The notes under the pieces were generated by a model, which saw nothing but the letters and a program-made list of their open reading frames with translations, was not told the origin of the DNA and did not search any database. A stretch of DNA of 64,000 nt, taken from positions 186,001-250,000 of the forward strand of contig NZ_MTQL01000006.1 in assembly GCF_001984125.1 (NCBI RefSeq), in the 5' to 3' direction. This document shows positions 8,942 to 19,051 of this stretch, in pieces. The translations under genes were made by a program, and so were the position numbers. Source of the stretch: Leifsonia sp. ALI-44-B (GTDB taxonomy: Bacteria; Actinomycetota; Actinomycetes; Actinomycetales; Microbacteriaceae). Position 1 is the first letter of the stretch, and each line of letters starts with the position of its first letter.

Positions 8942-10038
8942 CCCTTCTGACCGCCGCCGCTCTGTCGATGGCCTTCTCGCTCTTCCTCACGCCCGTCTTC
9001 GTGCGGCTGTTCCGCAAGCTCAAGTGGGGCCAGTTCATCCGTGACGATGGCCCGCAGTCGCATCACGCCAAGCGCGGCACCGCCACCATGGGCGGCATCG
9101 TCATCATCGTGGGCACGCTCTTCGGCTACTTCGTCGCCATGCTCATCACGGGCGATCGCATCACCATGTCGGCGCTCCTCGTGCTCTTCATGATGGTCGG
9201 GCTCGGCGTCGTCGGCTTCATCGACGACTTCATGAAAACGCGCAAACAGCGCAGCCTGGGTCTCGGCGGCTGGGCCAAGGTGCTCGGCCAGGTCATCGTC
9301 GCCACGGCGTTCGCCATCATGGCCATGAACTTCCCCAACCAGGCCGGCATCACGCCCGCGTCGACGGCCATCTCGTTCACGCGCGACCTGCCAATCAACT
9401 TCTTGCTGATCGCCCCCGCCATTCCGCTGATCGGCGTCATTCTCTACCTCATCTGGACGAGCTTCCTGGTGGCCGCGGCTTCCAACGGCGTCAACGTGAC
9501 CGACGGTCTCGACGGCCTGGCGACGGGCGCGTCCATCCTGGCCATCGGCTCCTACGTCATCATCGGTTTCTGGCAGTCGAACCAGTCGTGCTTCAGCCCG
9601 AACCTCGCCGAGGCCGTGCGCTACAAGTGCTACGACGTGCGTGACCCGCTCGACCTCGCCATCGTGGCCGCCGCCATCTCGGGTGCGCTCATCGGGTTCC
9701 TCTGGTGGAACACGTCGCCCGCCCAGATCTTCCTCGGCGACACCGGTTCGCTCGCGCTCGGCGGCGCCCTGGCCGCCCTCGCGATCCTCACGCACACCGA
9801 GCTGCTCCTCGTCTTCATCGGTGGCCTCTTCGTCATCGAGACCGGCTCGGTCATCGTGCAACGCGCCTACTTCAAGATCACCCACGGCAAGCGCATCTTC
9901 CGCATGAGCCCCATCCACCACCACTTCGAATTGAAGGGATGGGCCGAGGTCACGGTCGTCGTGCGCTTCTGGATCGTCGGCGGCCTGTTCGTCGCCGCTG
10001 GCGTCGGAACCTTCTACCTGGAATGGATCACCCGCTAG
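8935..10038 (+). CDS. mraY: MraY, phospho-MurNAc-pentapeptide translocase
   Basis: A 367-aa polytopic membrane enzyme making lipid I from UDP-MurNAc-pentapeptide and undecaprenyl phosphate. The start is GTG 8935, inside the end of murF. About ten membrane helices are present. The Asp-rich active-site loops read [17 protein letters not shown] and [12 protein letters not shown], and [12 protein letters not shown] and [10 protein letters not shown] are the remaining family signatures. The stop codon shares a base with the murD start (TAGTG). Confidence 0.98.
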   Translation: MVALLTAAALSMAFSLFLTPVFVRLFRKLKWGQFIRDDGPQSHHAKRGTATMGGIVIIVGTLFGYFVAMLITGDRITMSALLVLFMMVGLGVVGFIDDFMKTRKQRSLGLGGWAKVLGQVIVATAFAIMAMNFPNQAGITPASTAISFTRDLPINFLLIAPAIPLIGVILYLIWTSFLVAAASNGVNVTDGLDGLATGASILAIGSYVIIGFWQSNQSCFSPNLAEAVRYKCYDVRDPLDLAIVAAAISGALIGFLWWNTSPAQIFLGDTGSLALGGALAALAILTHTELLLVFIGGLFVIETGSVIVQRAYFKITHGKRIFRMSPIHHHFELKGWAEVTVVVRFWIVGGLFVAAGVGTFYLEWITR

Positions 10039-11567
10039 TGCCGCAGCAGAATCGCCTCGACGGCCTCACGAGTTGGCACGCCGACTGGAAGGGCCTGAAA
10101 GTGGCCGTTCTGGGCCTCGGCGTGACGGGCTTCTCGGTGGCCGACACGCTCACCGAACTGGGGGCGGATGTCCTCGTCCTCGCGTCGAATGTGGCCGACG
10201 AGCGCGCGCAGCTGATCCCCGTCATCGGTGCCCGCCTCGTGCAGGCGTCCCTCGACGAGGTGCCGGCCGAGCTTGCCGACCAGCAGCCCGATGTCATCGT
10301 CGTGTCGCCGGGCTTCGTGCCCACGCATCCGATTCTCGTGTGGGCCGCTGAGCAGGGCGTCGCCGTGTGGGGCGACGTCGAGCTGGCCTGGCGTGTGCGC
10401 GACAAGGTGGGCACGCCCGCCGAGTGGATCCTCGTCACGGGCACCAACGGCAAGACCACGACCGTGCAGCTCACGGCCACCATGCTGGCCGCGGCCGGCC
10501 TGCGCGTCGCTCCGTGCGGCAACATCGGCGTGCCCGTTCTCGACGCCGTGCGCGACCCCGCGGGCTTCGACGTCTTCGTCGTCGAACTCTCGAGCTATCA
10601 GCTGCACTACCTCAGCGCGCAGACGGGGCCCGACCCGGTCACGCCGTTCTCGGCCGTGTGCCTCAACATCGCCGACGATCACATCGACTGGCACGGCTCG
10701 CTCGAGGCCTACGTCGCCGCCAAGGCGCACGTCTACGACCGCACGCGCGTCGCCTGCGTCTACAACAAGGCCGACGAGCGCACGATGCGCATGGTGCAAG
10801 AGGCCGAGGTCACCGACGGTGCCCGCGCCATCGGTTTCGACCTGGGCGTCCCCGGCCCGAGCGACTTCGGCGTGGTCGACGGCATCCTGTGTGACCGCGC
10901 GTTCCTCGACGAACGCCACTCCTCGGCGCTCGAACTGACCACGGTCGACGAACTGCACGAGCTCGGCCTCGCGGCGCCGCACATCGTGCAGAACGTGCTC
11001 GCCGCCGCGGCCCTCGCGCGCTCCTACGGCGTCACGCCTGAACAGGTCCGCCTGGCGCTGCAGGGCTTCGCGCTCGACGCCCACCGCATCGAGGTCATCG
11101 CGAGCGTCGGCGAAATCACGTGGGTCGACGACTCGAAGGCCACCAACCCGCACGCCGCCAACGCGTCGCTCGCGTCATACCCCTCGGTCGTCTGGGTGGT
11201 CGGCGGGCTGCTGAAGGGTGTGCAGATCGACGAGATCGTGCGCCGGCACGCCGACCGTGTGCGCGGTGTCGTCATCATCGGCGTCGACCGCCAGCCGATC
11301 CTCGAGGCATTCGGGCGACACGCGCCCCAGGTGCCGCTGTTCGAGGTCGAGACATCCGACACTGAACAGGTGATGAGCGCGGCCGTCGATTTCGCGGCCG
11401 GCATCGCCGAACCGGGCGATGTGGTCTTGCTCGCTCCCGCGGCGGCATCGATGGACCAGTTCGCCAACTACGCAGAACGCGGCCACAAGTTCCAGCAGGC
11501 CGTGCGCACCTATCTGGGAGGTCAGGCAGATGAGCGCTCCACCGACCGACCGACCGACGACCGCTGA
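10038..11567 (+). CDS. murD: MurD, UDP-MurNAc-L-Ala:D-Glu ligase
   Basis: A 509-aa cytoplasmic Mur ligase adding D-glutamate. The start GTG 10038 overlaps the mraY stop by one base. A Rossmann-like N-domain begins VAVLGLGVTGFSVADTL, and the P-loop VTGTNGKTTTVQL lies near residue 135. The C-terminal domain carries DDSKATNPHAANASL. The last dozen residues (QADERSTDRPTDDR) are encoded by a stretch that also codes for the ftsW N-terminus, an overlap of 38 nt containing an ACCG tetranucleotide run. Confidence 0.97.
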   Translation: MPQQNRLDGLTSWHADWKGLKVAVLGLGVTGFSVADTLTELGADVLVLASNVADERAQLIPVIGARLVQASLDEVPAELADQQPDVIVVSPGFVPTHPILVWAAEQGVAVWGDVELAWRVRDKVGTPAEWILVTGTNGKTTTVQLTATMLAAAGLRVAPCGNIGVPVLDAVRDPAGFDVFVVELSSYQLHYLSAQTGPDPVTPFSAVCLNIADDHIDWHGSLEAYVAAKAHVYDRTRVACVYNKADERTMRMVQEAEVTDGARAIGFDLGVPGPSDFGVVDGILCDRAFLDERHSSALELTTVDELHELGLAAPHIVQNVLAAAALARSYGVTPEQVRLALQGFALDAHRIEVIASVGEITWVDDSKATNPHAANASLASYPSVVWVVGGLLKGVQIDEIVRRHADRVRGVVIIGVDRQPILEAFGRHAPQVPLFEVETSDTEQVMSAAVDFAAGIAEPGDVVLLAPAAASMDQFANYAERGHKFQQAVRTYLGGQADERSTDRPTDDR

Positions 11568-12768
11568 GCACAGCTCCGGCTCGAAGGCCACCCGCATTTC
11601 GCTCGGGCGCATCTTCACGCCGGAGTCGAGCAACTACTACCTGCTTCTCGGCACGACGGTCTTTCTCGTGCTCATCGGCCTCGTCATGGTGCTGTCGGCC
11701 TCGTCGGTCGACTCGTTCCTCGACGACTCGGGCTTCTTCGGCGGCTTCTGGAAGCAGGCGACGTATGCCGTGATCGGCATCCCGCTCATGCTCGTCATCA
11801 GCCGCATCCCCGCGACCTTCTGGAAGCGTTGGGCGTGGGTCGTCCTCGGCGGTGCGCTGCTGCTGCAGGCGCTCGTCTTCACGCCGCTCGGATTCGCGGT
11901 CGGTGGAAACCTGAACTGGATCGCCATCGGGCCCATCTCGGGTCAGCCCTCCGAGCTTCTGAAGCTCGCCCTGGCCATTTGGCTGGGCGCTGTGCTCGGC
12001 CGCAAGATCGCGCTGCTCGGCGACTGGAAGCACGCGCTCATCCCCGCCGTTCCCGTCGCCGTAATAGCGCTCGGCCTCGTGCTGCTCGGGCACGACCTCG
12101 GCACCGTCATGATCATGGGCATGGTCGTGATCGGCGCGCTCTACTTCGCCAACCTCAAGCTGCGCTACCTCTCGCTGCCGTTCATCCTCGGCATCGTCGT
12201 CTTCCTGGGGTTCGCGATCACGAGCCCCAACCGGATGGCGCGCATCACGTCGTTCCTCGACGAGGACTGCGTCGACTACGAGAACCTGTGCTGGCAACCG
12301 CTGCACGGCACCTGGGCGCTGGCCAACGGCGGCCTCTTCGGCCTCGGCCTCGGCAACTCGCGTGAGAAGTACTCCTGGTTGCCCGCGGCATCCAACGACT
12401 ACATCTTCGCCATCATCGGTGAAGAACTCGGCCTCATCGGCGCCGTCGTCGTTCTGCTGCTCTTCGTCCTGTTGGCCGTGGCGTTCGTGCGCATCATCCG
12501 CTCGAGCACCGACCCCTTCGCCCGCATCACCACGGGCGCCATCATGGTGTGGGTCATCGGCCAGGCCTTCGTGAACATCGCCGTCGTGCTGCGCCTGCTG
12601 CCGACTCTCGGCGTCCCCCTTCCCCTGATATCCGCCGGAGGCACAGCCCTGCTGACCTCCCTGGTGTCGATCGGTATCGTCCTCTCGTTCGCCCGCACAT
12701 CGGGCCGCGAGAAGGCGACGGGCCTCAGGGCCCCCGCGTTCGGCACCCCCACCCGAGGAATTCGATGA
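11530..12768 (+). CDS. ftsW: FtsW, SEDS septal peptidoglycan polymerase
   Basis: A 412-aa SEDS-family membrane protein that polymerises glycan from lipid II with its partner FtsI. The start taken is ATG 11530 (MSAPPTDRPTT); a later start is possible because the first 30 residues are low-complexity. About ten membrane helices are seen, with the SEDS segments GHDLGTVMIMGMVV, AASNDYIFAIIGEELGLIG and LPTLGVPLPLISAGGTALL. It overlaps murD by 38 nt and murG by ATGA-type coupling, indicating one transcript. Confidence 0.96.
   Translation: MSAPPTDRPTTAEHSSGSKATRISLGRIFTPESSNYYLLLGTTVFLVLIGLVMVLSASSVDSFLDDSGFFGGFWKQATYAVIGIPLMLVISRIPATFWKRWAWVVLGGALLLQALVFTPLGFAVGGNLNWIAIGPISGQPSELLKLALAIWLGAVLGRKIALLGDWKHALIPAVPVAVIALGLVLLGHDLGTVMIMGMVVIGALYFANLKLRYLSLPFILGIVVFLGFAITSPNRMARITSFLDEDCVDYENLCWQPLHGTWALANGGLFGLGLGNSREKYSWLPAASNDYIFAIIGEELGLIGAVVVLLLFVLLAVAFVRIIRSSTDPFARITTGAIMVWVIGQAFVNIAVVLRLLPTLGVPLPLISAGGTALLTSLVSIGIVLSFARTSGREKATGLRAPAFGTPTRGIR
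11539..11560. repeat. ACCG tetranucleotide run in the murD/ftsW overlap
   Basis: About four copies of ACCG in tandem lie where the 3' end of murD and the 5' end of ftsW overlap in different frames. Gain or loss of one unit would shift both frames at once: the murD tail and the ftsW head. Confidence 0.8.
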
Positions 12769-13835
12769 CCACCTATCTGCTCGCCGGCGGAGGCACCGCC
12801 GGACATGTGAACCCCCTGCTGGCGGTCGCCGACACTATCCGCGAGAACGAACCGGATGCCGAGATCGTCGTGCTCGGAACGAAGGAGGGCCTCGAGGCCC
12901 GGCTCGTGCCCGCGCGCGGCTATGAGCTGTCGACCATCGAGCGCCTGCCGTTCCCGCGCAAGCCCAGCAAGAGCGCCATCACGTTCGGGTCGCGTTTTCG
13001 CAAGGCCGTCAACGATGTCGTCGCCCTGATCGCCGACTGCAAAGTCGACGTCGTGGTGGGTTTCGGCGGGTATGCCTCGGCCCCGGCCTATCTAGCGGCG
13101 CGACGCAGCAAGGTTCCCCTCGTCATCCACGAGGCCAACGCCAAGGCCGGTTTGGCCAACAAACTCGGTGCTCGATACACCCCCTTCGTCGGCGTGGCCT
13201 TCCACGGCACCAAGCTGCGCGGCGGCCGTTTCGTCGGCATGCCCCTGCGCCCCGAGATCGAACGCCTCGATCGGGATGCCGCCCGGGCCGAGGCCCGCGA
13301 TCTCTTCGGCCTCGACGCCGATCGCCCGACGCTGCTTGCGACCGGCGGCTCGTCGGGCGCCCGTCGCCTCAACAACACCATCTTCGAGTCGCGCGACGAC
13401 ATCGTCGCGGCCGGCTGGCAGATCCTGCACATCGTCGGTCGCAACTTCGACCAGACCGACCCCGGCGAGAAGCACTACCGCCTGCTCGACTACTGCGACC
13501 GCATGGAACTGGCCCTCGGAGTCGCCGACGCGGCCGTCTCGCGCGCGGGCTCGGGCACGGTCTCCGAACTCTCGGCACTCGGCGTCCCCGCCGTCTACGT
13601 CCCCTACCCCGTCGGCAACGGCGAGCAGCGGTTCAACGCCGCCGACTCGGTGCGCGCCGGGGGAGCGATCCTGGTGCTCGACGCCCAATTCACCCCGTCG
13701 TGGGTGCGTTCCGACCTCATCCCGCTGCTCACCGACACCGTTCGGCTGCACGATATGGCCATCCAGGCGCGCTCGATGGGCACGCCGCAGGGCTCGCAGC
13801 GCATGTACGAACTGATCCGGGAAGCGCTGAACTAG
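12765..13835 (+). CDS. murG: MurG, lipid II GlcNAc transferase
   Basis: A 356-aa peripheral membrane GT28 glycosyltransferase that adds GlcNAc to lipid I. The start ATG 12765 (MTTYLLAGGGTAGHVNPLL) carries the family's Gly-rich loop at the N-terminus. A second Gly-rich motif, LLATGGSSGARRLN, lies near residue 190, and SRAGSGTVSELSALGVPAVYVPYP forms the UDP-GlcNAc site in the C-domain. It overlaps the ftsW stop by 4 nt. Confidence 0.97.
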   Translation: MTTYLLAGGGTAGHVNPLLAVADTIRENEPDAEIVVLGTKEGLEARLVPARGYELSTIERLPFPRKPSKSAITFGSRFRKAVNDVVALIADCKVDVVVGFGGYASAPAYLAARRSKVPLVIHEANAKAGLANKLGARYTPFVGVAFHGTKLRGGRFVGMPLRPEIERLDRDAARAEARDLFGLDADRPTLLATGGSSGARRLNNTIFESRDDIVAAGWQILHIVGRNFDQTDPGEKHYRLLDYCDRMELALGVADAAVSRAGSGTVSELSALGVPAVYVPYPVGNGEQRFNAADSVRAGGAILVLDAQFTPSWVRSDLIPLLTDTVRLHDMAIQARSMGTPQGSQRMYELIREALN

Positions 13836-13863
13836 CCTCCCCGGCCACCCAGCCCGATGGGTT

Positions 13864-13895
13864 ATAACTGAATCGGCCTTCAGGGCCACCGATTT
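13864..13895 (+). promoter_or_regulatory. candidate -10 box and hairpin ahead of murC
   Basis: The 78-bp murG-murC gap holds TATAAC at 13864-13869, a fair -10 box, and a small hairpin with arms AATCGG (13871-13876) and CCGATT (13889-13894). Together they suggest an internal promoter or a regulated leader for murC. Confidence 0.4.
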
Positions 13896-13913
13896 CGAAA
13901 AGAGTGCGAACCC

Positions 13914-15314
13914 GTGACGATCAAACCTGACTTCTCCGTGGCGATTCCCGAAAACCTGGGCCGCCTGCACTTCGTGGGCATCGGCGGTTCGGGCATGAGC
14001 GGTATCGCGCGCCTGTTCGCGAACGCCGGTTACACCGTCACCGGGTCGGATGTGCGCGAATCGGGTGCCGTCGACGCCATGCGTGCTCTCGGCATCCCCG
14101 TCGCCATCGGCCACGATGCCGCCAACGTAGGTGACGCCGACACGCTCGTCGTGACGGGCGCCCTGTGGGAAGAGAACCCCGAATACCAGCTGGCGCTCTC
14201 GCTCGGGTTGCCCGTTCTGCACCGCTCGCAGGCCCTCGCCTGGCTCATCAACCAGCAGCGTCTCGTTGCCGTCGCGGGTGCGCACGGCAAGACCACGTCG
14301 ACGGGCATGATCGTCACCGGCCTACTGGGCCTCGGCGAGGACCCGAGCTTCGTCAACGGCGGCGTCATCGAGTCGCTGGGTGTCTCGAGCGCGCACGGCG
14401 AGGGCGATCTCTTCGTGGTCGAGGCAGACGAATCGGATGGTTCGTTCCTGCTCTACGACACCGCCGTCACGCTCATCACCAACGTCGACCCCGACCACCT
14501 CGACCACTACGGTTCGCTCGAGGCCTTCGAGCAGGCGTTCGTCGACTTCGCGCAGAAGTCATCCGAGTTCGTCGTCATCTCGGCCGACGACCCCGGCGCG
14601 GTGCGCGTGACCTCGAAGCTCGAGGGCAAACGCGTCATCACGTTCGGCGAGAGCCCCGACGCCGATGTGCGCGTGCACTCGATCACGACCGAAGGCCCCG
14701 TGTCGTTCATCGTGTCGTTCGAGGGCCAGGACAACGGCGCCACGCTGACGGTGCCCGGGCGCCACAACGCCCTGAACGCGGCCGGCGCCTTCGCCGTGCT
14801 GGTCGGGCTCGGCTTCGGTGCGAGCGAGTCACTGCGCGCCATCGCCCAGTTCGGCGGCACCGAGCGCCGCTTCGAGCTGCACGGAACCATCGACGGCGTG
14901 AGCGTCTATGACGATTACGCGCACCACCCCACCGAGGTCGCCGCGGCGCTGTCTGCCGCCCGCACGGTCGTGGGCGAGGGGCGCATCATCGCCGTGCACC
15001 AGCCGCACCTCTACAGCCGCACGCGCCTGTTTGCGCGCGAGTTCGCCGAAACCCTCGAGCGCTACGCCGACCAGACGGTCGTGCTCGACGTCTACGGCGC
15101 GCGCGAAGACCCCGAGCCGGGTGTCACGGGCGCTCTCGTGAGCGAGAAGTTCTCCGACCCGTCGAAGGTCGCGTTCATCGCCGACTGGCAGCAGGCGGCC
15201 GACTACACGGCATCGATCGCGCGCGAAGGAGACTTCGTCATCACCCTCGGCTGCGGTGACGTGTATCGCATCGTGCCGCAGCTGCTCGGGTCGCTCACCG
15301 ACCACCGCGGCTGA
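13914..15314 (+). CDS. murC: MurC, UDP-MurNAc:L-Ala ligase
   Basis: A 466-aa Mur ligase that starts the stem peptide by adding L-alanine. The start is GTG 13914. The UDP-binding N-domain reads [18 protein letters not shown], the P-loop [14 protein letters not shown] lies near residue 120, and the family segments [12 protein letters not shown] and [19 protein letters not shown] are present. It lies 8 bp ahead of ftsQ. Confidence 0.97.
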   Translation: MTIKPDFSVAIPENLGRLHFVGIGGSGMSGIARLFANAGYTVTGSDVRESGAVDAMRALGIPVAIGHDAANVGDADTLVVTGALWEENPEYQLALSLGLPVLHRSQALAWLINQQRLVAVAGAHGKTTSTGMIVTGLLGLGEDPSFVNGGVIESLGVSSAHGEGDLFVVEADESDGSFLLYDTAVTLITNVDPDHLDHYGSLEAFEQAFVDFAQKSSEFVVISADDPGAVRVTSKLEGKRVITFGESPDADVRVHSITTEGPVSFIVSFEGQDNGATLTVPGRHNALNAAGAFAVLVGLGFGASESLRAIAQFGGTERRFELHGTIDGVSVYDDYAHHPTEVAAALSAARTVVGEGRIIAVHQPHLYSRTRLFAREFAETLERYADQTVVLDVYGAREDPEPGVTGALVSEKFSDPSKVAFIADWQQAADYTASIAREGDFVITLGCGDVYRIVPQLLGSLTDHRG

Positions 15315-15322
15315 GGCATCCG

Positions 15323-16447
15323 ATGAAACGACCGTCAGGTTTCACACCACCGCCTGAGGGCCGCCGACCCGCGCGCGGTTCTGCGGCGAACGGTGCGGAA
15401 GACGCGACGCCCGACGCCTCCGAAGCGGGCTCGCCGCGCCGCTCGACGTCCGACGCCCCGCGCGCGACGCCCCGCGCGGGCTCGGGCTCGGGCTCGGGAA
15501 AGTCGTCGCGTGGGGACAGCCCTTCCGCGGGCGATAAGAAGTCCCGTGGGGCCGAAGTATCGTCCAGCCCACACTCCACGCCCGCCGGTGCGCGTGGGAA
15601 GAAGGCCGGTTCGTCCGCATCCTCGGCGGGCACGCGCACGCCGCAGCCCCGAGACGACGACGCCCGGGCATCCTCGGGTTTCCTCCCGAGCGTTCGGCAG
15701 GCCCGTCGCGAACGCAAACGCGTCGAACGCGCCGAGGTCAAACGCTTCACGGCCCGCTCGCGTCGCCGCCGCCGCACCTGGTTGATCGCGGGTGGCTCGG
15801 TCGTCGGCATCGGCGTGCTCGCGGCCGCTCTGGCCTTCAGTCCCATCCTCTCGGTGCGCACAATCGAGGTGGATGGCGCCATGCGCGTCTCCTCCGACGC
15901 CGTCGTCCAGGGCCTGCAGCCCATCGTCGGTTCGCCGTTCCCCCTGATCGACGAGAGCGCGATCAAGGCCGAGCTCGTGAAGTATCCGCTCATCGAGTCC
16001 TACTCGGTCGAGAGTCGCCCGCCCGACACCCTCGTCGTCAAGCTCGTCGAGCGCACTCCGGTCGGCGTCATCGACACGGGGGAGGGCTTCACGGTCGTCG
16101 ACGCGGCGGGCGTCGTGATCGAGGCATCCAACACGCAGCCGACGGGTTACCCGCTTATCGAGGTGCCCGACGGCGTCTCGAGCGAGGGCTTCCAGTCGGC
16201 CGCGGGCGTCCTGCGCGCCATGCCCGACGAGCTGCGCCAGAAGGTAGCCTCGGTCACCGCCAAGACGCACGACGACGTCACGCTGAAACTCCGCGACACC
16301 GACGCGACGGTGCTCTGGGGCAGCGCGGATGACGGCGCGTTCAAGACCCTGGCACTCGAACGTCTCATGGCGGCAACCGATCCGGCTACGGTCGCGCAGT
16401 ACGACGTGTCGTCGCGCAAAACCGTCGTCGTGCGCCAGCAACCCTAA
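15323..16447 (+). CDS. ftsQ: FtsQ/DivIB-like cell division protein
   Basis: A 374-aa bitopic protein. The first 150 residues are disordered and rich in Ser, Arg, Ala and Gly, including an SGSGSGS run, ending in a strongly basic patch (RQARRERKRVERAEVKRF). One membrane helix follows at about 152-172 (LIAGGSVVGIGVLAAALAF), then an extracellular POTRA domain (ILSVRTIEVDGAMRVSSDAV) and the FtsQ beta domain. It links early and late divisome proteins. The long cytoplasmic tail is typical of actinobacterial FtsQ. Confidence 0.94.
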   Translation: MKRPSGFTPPPEGRRPARGSAANGAEDATPDASEAGSPRRSTSDAPRATPRAGSGSGSGKSSRGDSPSAGDKKSRGAEVSSSPHSTPAGARGKKAGSSASSAGTRTPQPRDDDARASSGFLPSVRQARRERKRVERAEVKRFTARSRRRRRTWLIAGGSVVGIGVLAAALAFSPILSVRTIEVDGAMRVSSDAVVQGLQPIVGSPFPLIDESAIKAELVKYPLIESYSVESRPPDTLVVKLVERTPVGVIDTGEGFTVVDAAGVVIEASNTQPTGYPLIEVPDGVSSEGFQSAAGVLRAMPDELRQKVASVTAKTHDDVTLKLRDTDATVLWGSADDGAFKTLALERLMAATDPATVAQYDVSSRKTVVVRQQP

Positions 16448-16540
16448 TTTCTGCTCGGATATTCGCGACACGCGGCGCGGCGGTCGAGGTCGGGTGGCCT
16501 CTCGCCATAACGTTCAGATCAGGAATTGCATACTCAGCAT

Positions 16541-16571
16541 AACTTTAAGCCTTAACTTGAGGTTGAAAGTT
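16541..16571 (+). promoter_or_regulatory. stem-loop in the ftsZ leader
   Basis: AACTTTAAGCC (16541-16551) pairs with GGTTGAAAGTT (16561-16571) at ten of eleven positions as RNA, with one G-U pair and a 9-nt loop. It ends 5 nt before the ribosome-binding site CGGAGG. The 141-bp ftsQ-ftsZ gap is the most AT-rich stretch of this block and probably also holds the ftsZ promoter. Confidence 0.6.
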
Positions 16572-16588
16572 CGCATCGGAGGCCGGAC

Positions 16589-17791
16589 GTGACAAACAAC
16601 CAGAACTACCTTGCCGTGATCAAGGTCGTCGGCATCGGCGGTGGCGGCGTCAACGCTGTCAACCGCATGATCGAGCTCGGCCTCCGCGGGGTCGAATTCA
16701 TCTCGATCAACACCGACGCCCAGGCGCTCTTGATGTCGGATGCCGACGTCAAGCTCGACGTGGGACGCGAGATCACCCGCGGCCTCGGTGCCGGCGCCGA
16801 CCCCGAGGTGGGTCGCCGCGCTGCCGAGGACCACGCCGAAGAAATCGAAGAAGCCCTCGCCGGCGCCGACATGGTGTTCGTCACCGCCGGTGAAGGTGGC
16901 GGAACGGGAACGGGTGGCGCACCCGTCGTCGCGCGCATCGCCAAGTCGATCGGCGCCCTCACCATCGGTGTCGTCACGAAGCCCTTCGGCTTCGAGGGTC
17001 GCCGCCGCCAGGCGCAGGCCGAGCTGGGCGTCGCCAAGCTCAAAGAAGAAGTCGACACGCTCATCGTCGTGCCGAACGACCGCCTGCTCGAGATCAGCGA
17101 CCGCGGCATCAGCATGCTCGAGGCCTTCTCCACGGCCGACCAGGTGCTGCTCGCCGGTGTGCAGGGCATCACCGACCTGATCACCACCCCCGGCCTCATC
17201 AACCTCGACTTCGCCGACGTCAAGAGCGTCATGCAGGGTGCCGGTAGCGCCCTCATGGGTATCGGTTCGTCGCGTGGAGCCGACCGTGCCATCAAGGCCG
17301 CCGAACTGGCCGTCGCGTCACCGTTGCTCGAAGCATCCATCGAGGGTGCGCACGGTGTGCTGCTGTCGATCCAGGGTGGATCGAACCTCGGTATCTTCGA
17401 GATCAACGACGCCGCGCGTCTCGTGCAAGAGGCCGTCCACGCCGAGGCGAACATCATCTTCGGTGCCGTCATCGACGACACCCTGGGCGACGAGGTGCGC
17501 GTCACGGTCATCGCCGCCGGTTTTGACGGAGGCGAGCCGCCGTCGCGCGACGCCATCGCCAACCGCGACGCCGTCATCGGAACGGGTGGCGTCGTCACCG
17601 CCAAGAACGATTCCCCCGAATCGGTCCAGGCTCCTGCCGCGGCTCCCATCGCCCCGGCCACGCCCGCGCCGGCCGCCGAGAAGAACGACACCTGGTCCAT
17701 CTCTGAGGAGCGTCACTCCGTGCCGACCCCCGCCGTCGACCCGGCGTTCTCTGACGAGGACGAGCTCGACATCCCCGACTTCCTGAAGTAG
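16589..17791 (+). CDS. ftsZ: FtsZ, tubulin-like division GTPase
   Basis: A 400-aa GTPase forming the cytokinetic ring. The start is GTG 16589 with CGGAGG 6 nt upstream. The N-terminal GTP-binding loop is [16 protein letters not shown], the tubulin signature is [14 protein letters not shown] near residue 105, and the T7 loop [11 protein letters not shown] lies near 207. A Pro/Ala-rich linker begins near residue 320, and the C-terminal peptide [10 protein letters not shown] is the docking site for SepF and related partners. It is followed 2 nt later by yggS. Confidence 0.99.
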   Translation: MTNNQNYLAVIKVVGIGGGGVNAVNRMIELGLRGVEFISINTDAQALLMSDADVKLDVGREITRGLGAGADPEVGRRAAEDHAEEIEEALAGADMVFVTAGEGGGTGTGGAPVVARIAKSIGALTIGVVTKPFGFEGRRRQAQAELGVAKLKEEVDTLIVVPNDRLLEISDRGISMLEAFSTADQVLLAGVQGITDLITTPGLINLDFADVKSVMQGAGSALMGIGSSRGADRAIKAAELAVASPLLEASIEGAHGVLLSIQGGSNLGIFEINDAARLVQEAVHAEANIIFGAVIDDTLGDEVRVTVIAAGFDGGEPPSRDAIANRDAVIGTGGVVTAKNDSPESVQAPAAAPIAPATPAPAAEKNDTWSISEERHSVPTPAVDPAFSDEDELDIPDFLK

Positions 17792-17793
17792 CA

Positions 17794-18516
17794 ATGGGCT
17801 CCACCGGGACCGTGCCCTCCGAGCACGGCCTCGCGGACCGACTGGCCGCCGTCTCTGCCTCCGTGGCCGAGGCGGCGGCCAGTGCCGGTAGAGACGCGAG
17901 CGAGATCACGACGATCGTCGTCACCAAGTTCCACCCCGCGAGCCTCGTTCGCGAGCTCTATGCCCTCGGCGTGCGTGACATGGGGGAGAACCGCCATCAG
18001 GAGGCTCGAGCGAAGGCCGCCGAGCTCGACGACCTCCCCGACCTGCGCTGGCACTTCGTCGGGCAGTTGCAGAGCAACAAGGCGCGTCAGGCCAGGCGTT
18101 ATGCGCACGCCATCCATTCGCTCGATCGCCTGAGCCTCGTGGATGCTCTCGCGGCCGCTCCCGGGGACGACGACGTCCAGGCATCCATCGTCGACGGTTT
18201 CGTGCAGGTCGCCCTCTCCGAGAGCGACACGCGCGGCGGCGTGCAACCCGACGCCGTCGAGGCCCTGGTCGAGCGCGTACTCGCGGGCGACGGCATCCGA
18301 CTGCGCGGTGTGATGGCCGTCGCACCCCTCGGCGAAGAACCCCGGGCCGCCTTCGCTCGCCTGCGCGCCATCTCAGAACGCGTGCGAGCCATCGATCCGG
18401 GTGCCGACCGCATCTCGGCCGGAATGTCAGGCGATTTCACAGCCGCGCTGAAAGAGGGCGCGACACACCTACGAATCGGCACCGCAATCACGGGTAACAG
18501 ACCCGCGACCGGTTAA
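17794..18516 (+). CDS. YggS/PLPBP pyridoxal phosphate homeostasis protein
   Basis: A 240-aa alanine-racemase-like barrel protein that binds PLP without known catalysis. The PLP-lysine lies in TTIVVTKFHPASLVREL near residue 48. Further family signatures are GENRHQEARAKAAEL, WHFVGQLQSNKAR and AGMSGDFTAALKEGATHLRIGTAI near the end. It starts 2 nt after ftsZ and is followed by sepF, the usual actinobacterial order. It keeps the free PLP pool in balance. Confidence 0.96.
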   Translation: MGSTGTVPSEHGLADRLAAVSASVAEAAASAGRDASEITTIVVTKFHPASLVRELYALGVRDMGENRHQEARAKAAELDDLPDLRWHFVGQLQSNKARQARRYAHAIHSLDRLSLVDALAAAPGDDDVQASIVDGFVQVALSESDTRGGVQPDAVEALVERVLAGDGIRLRGVMAVAPLGEEPRAAFARLRAISERVRAIDPGADRISAGMSGDFTAALKEGATHLRIGTAITGNRPATG

Positions 18517-18552
18517 TGTCGAAGAGGAAGAACCGCACAAACGGAGGTAGCG

Positions 18553-19044
18553 ATGTCCAACCCGCTGAAGAAGACAATGGTTTATCTTGGCCTCGCCGAC
18601 GAGGACCTTGAGTACGAGCAGCAGCAGCAGAACGAGGCGCCCCAGAAGGCCGCCCCGCGCGCCGAGAGCGCCGCTCCTCAGGCCGCCCCGACCCCCACGC
18701 GCGCCCCGGTAACGCCGCTGCGCCGCCCCACGGAGGTCAAGCAGGCCGCACCCGCCGAGCTCAACGAGATCCTCACGGTGCACCCCAAGCAGTACAAGGA
18801 CGCGCAGATCATCGCCGAGACCTTCCGCGAGGGCGTGCCCGTCATCATCAACCTCTCGCAGATGTCCGAGGGCGACGCTCGTCGCCTGATCGACTTCGCT
18901 AGCGGCCTCTCTCAGGGCCTGCAGGGAAAGATCGAGCGCGTCACCAGCAAGGTCTTCCTGCTGTCGCCCTCGCACGTCGCCGTGCTCGGCGACACGGTCG
19001 CTCAGCCCGTCGAGGGCGAGTCGACCTTCTTCGCTCGGCAATAA
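18553..19044 (+). CDS. sepF: SepF, FtsZ membrane anchor
   Basis: A 163-aa protein. The N-terminal amphipathic membrane-targeting helix is [18 protein letters not shown]. An Ala/Pro/Gln-rich linker spans about 24-65 and the folded SepF core spans about 70-155 ([54 protein letters not shown]). In actinobacteria lacking FtsA, SepF tethers FtsZ to the membrane. An ACGGAGG ribosome-binding site precedes the ATG. Confidence 0.97.
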   Translation: MSNPLKKTMVYLGLADEDLEYEQQQQNEAPQKAAPRAESAAPQAAPTPTRAPVTPLRRPTEVKQAAPAELNEILTVHPKQYKDAQIIAETFREGVPVIINLSQMSEGDARRLIDFASGLSQGLQGKIERVTSKVFLLSPSHVAVLGDTVAQPVEGESTFFARQ

Positions 19045-19051
19045 TTAACGG

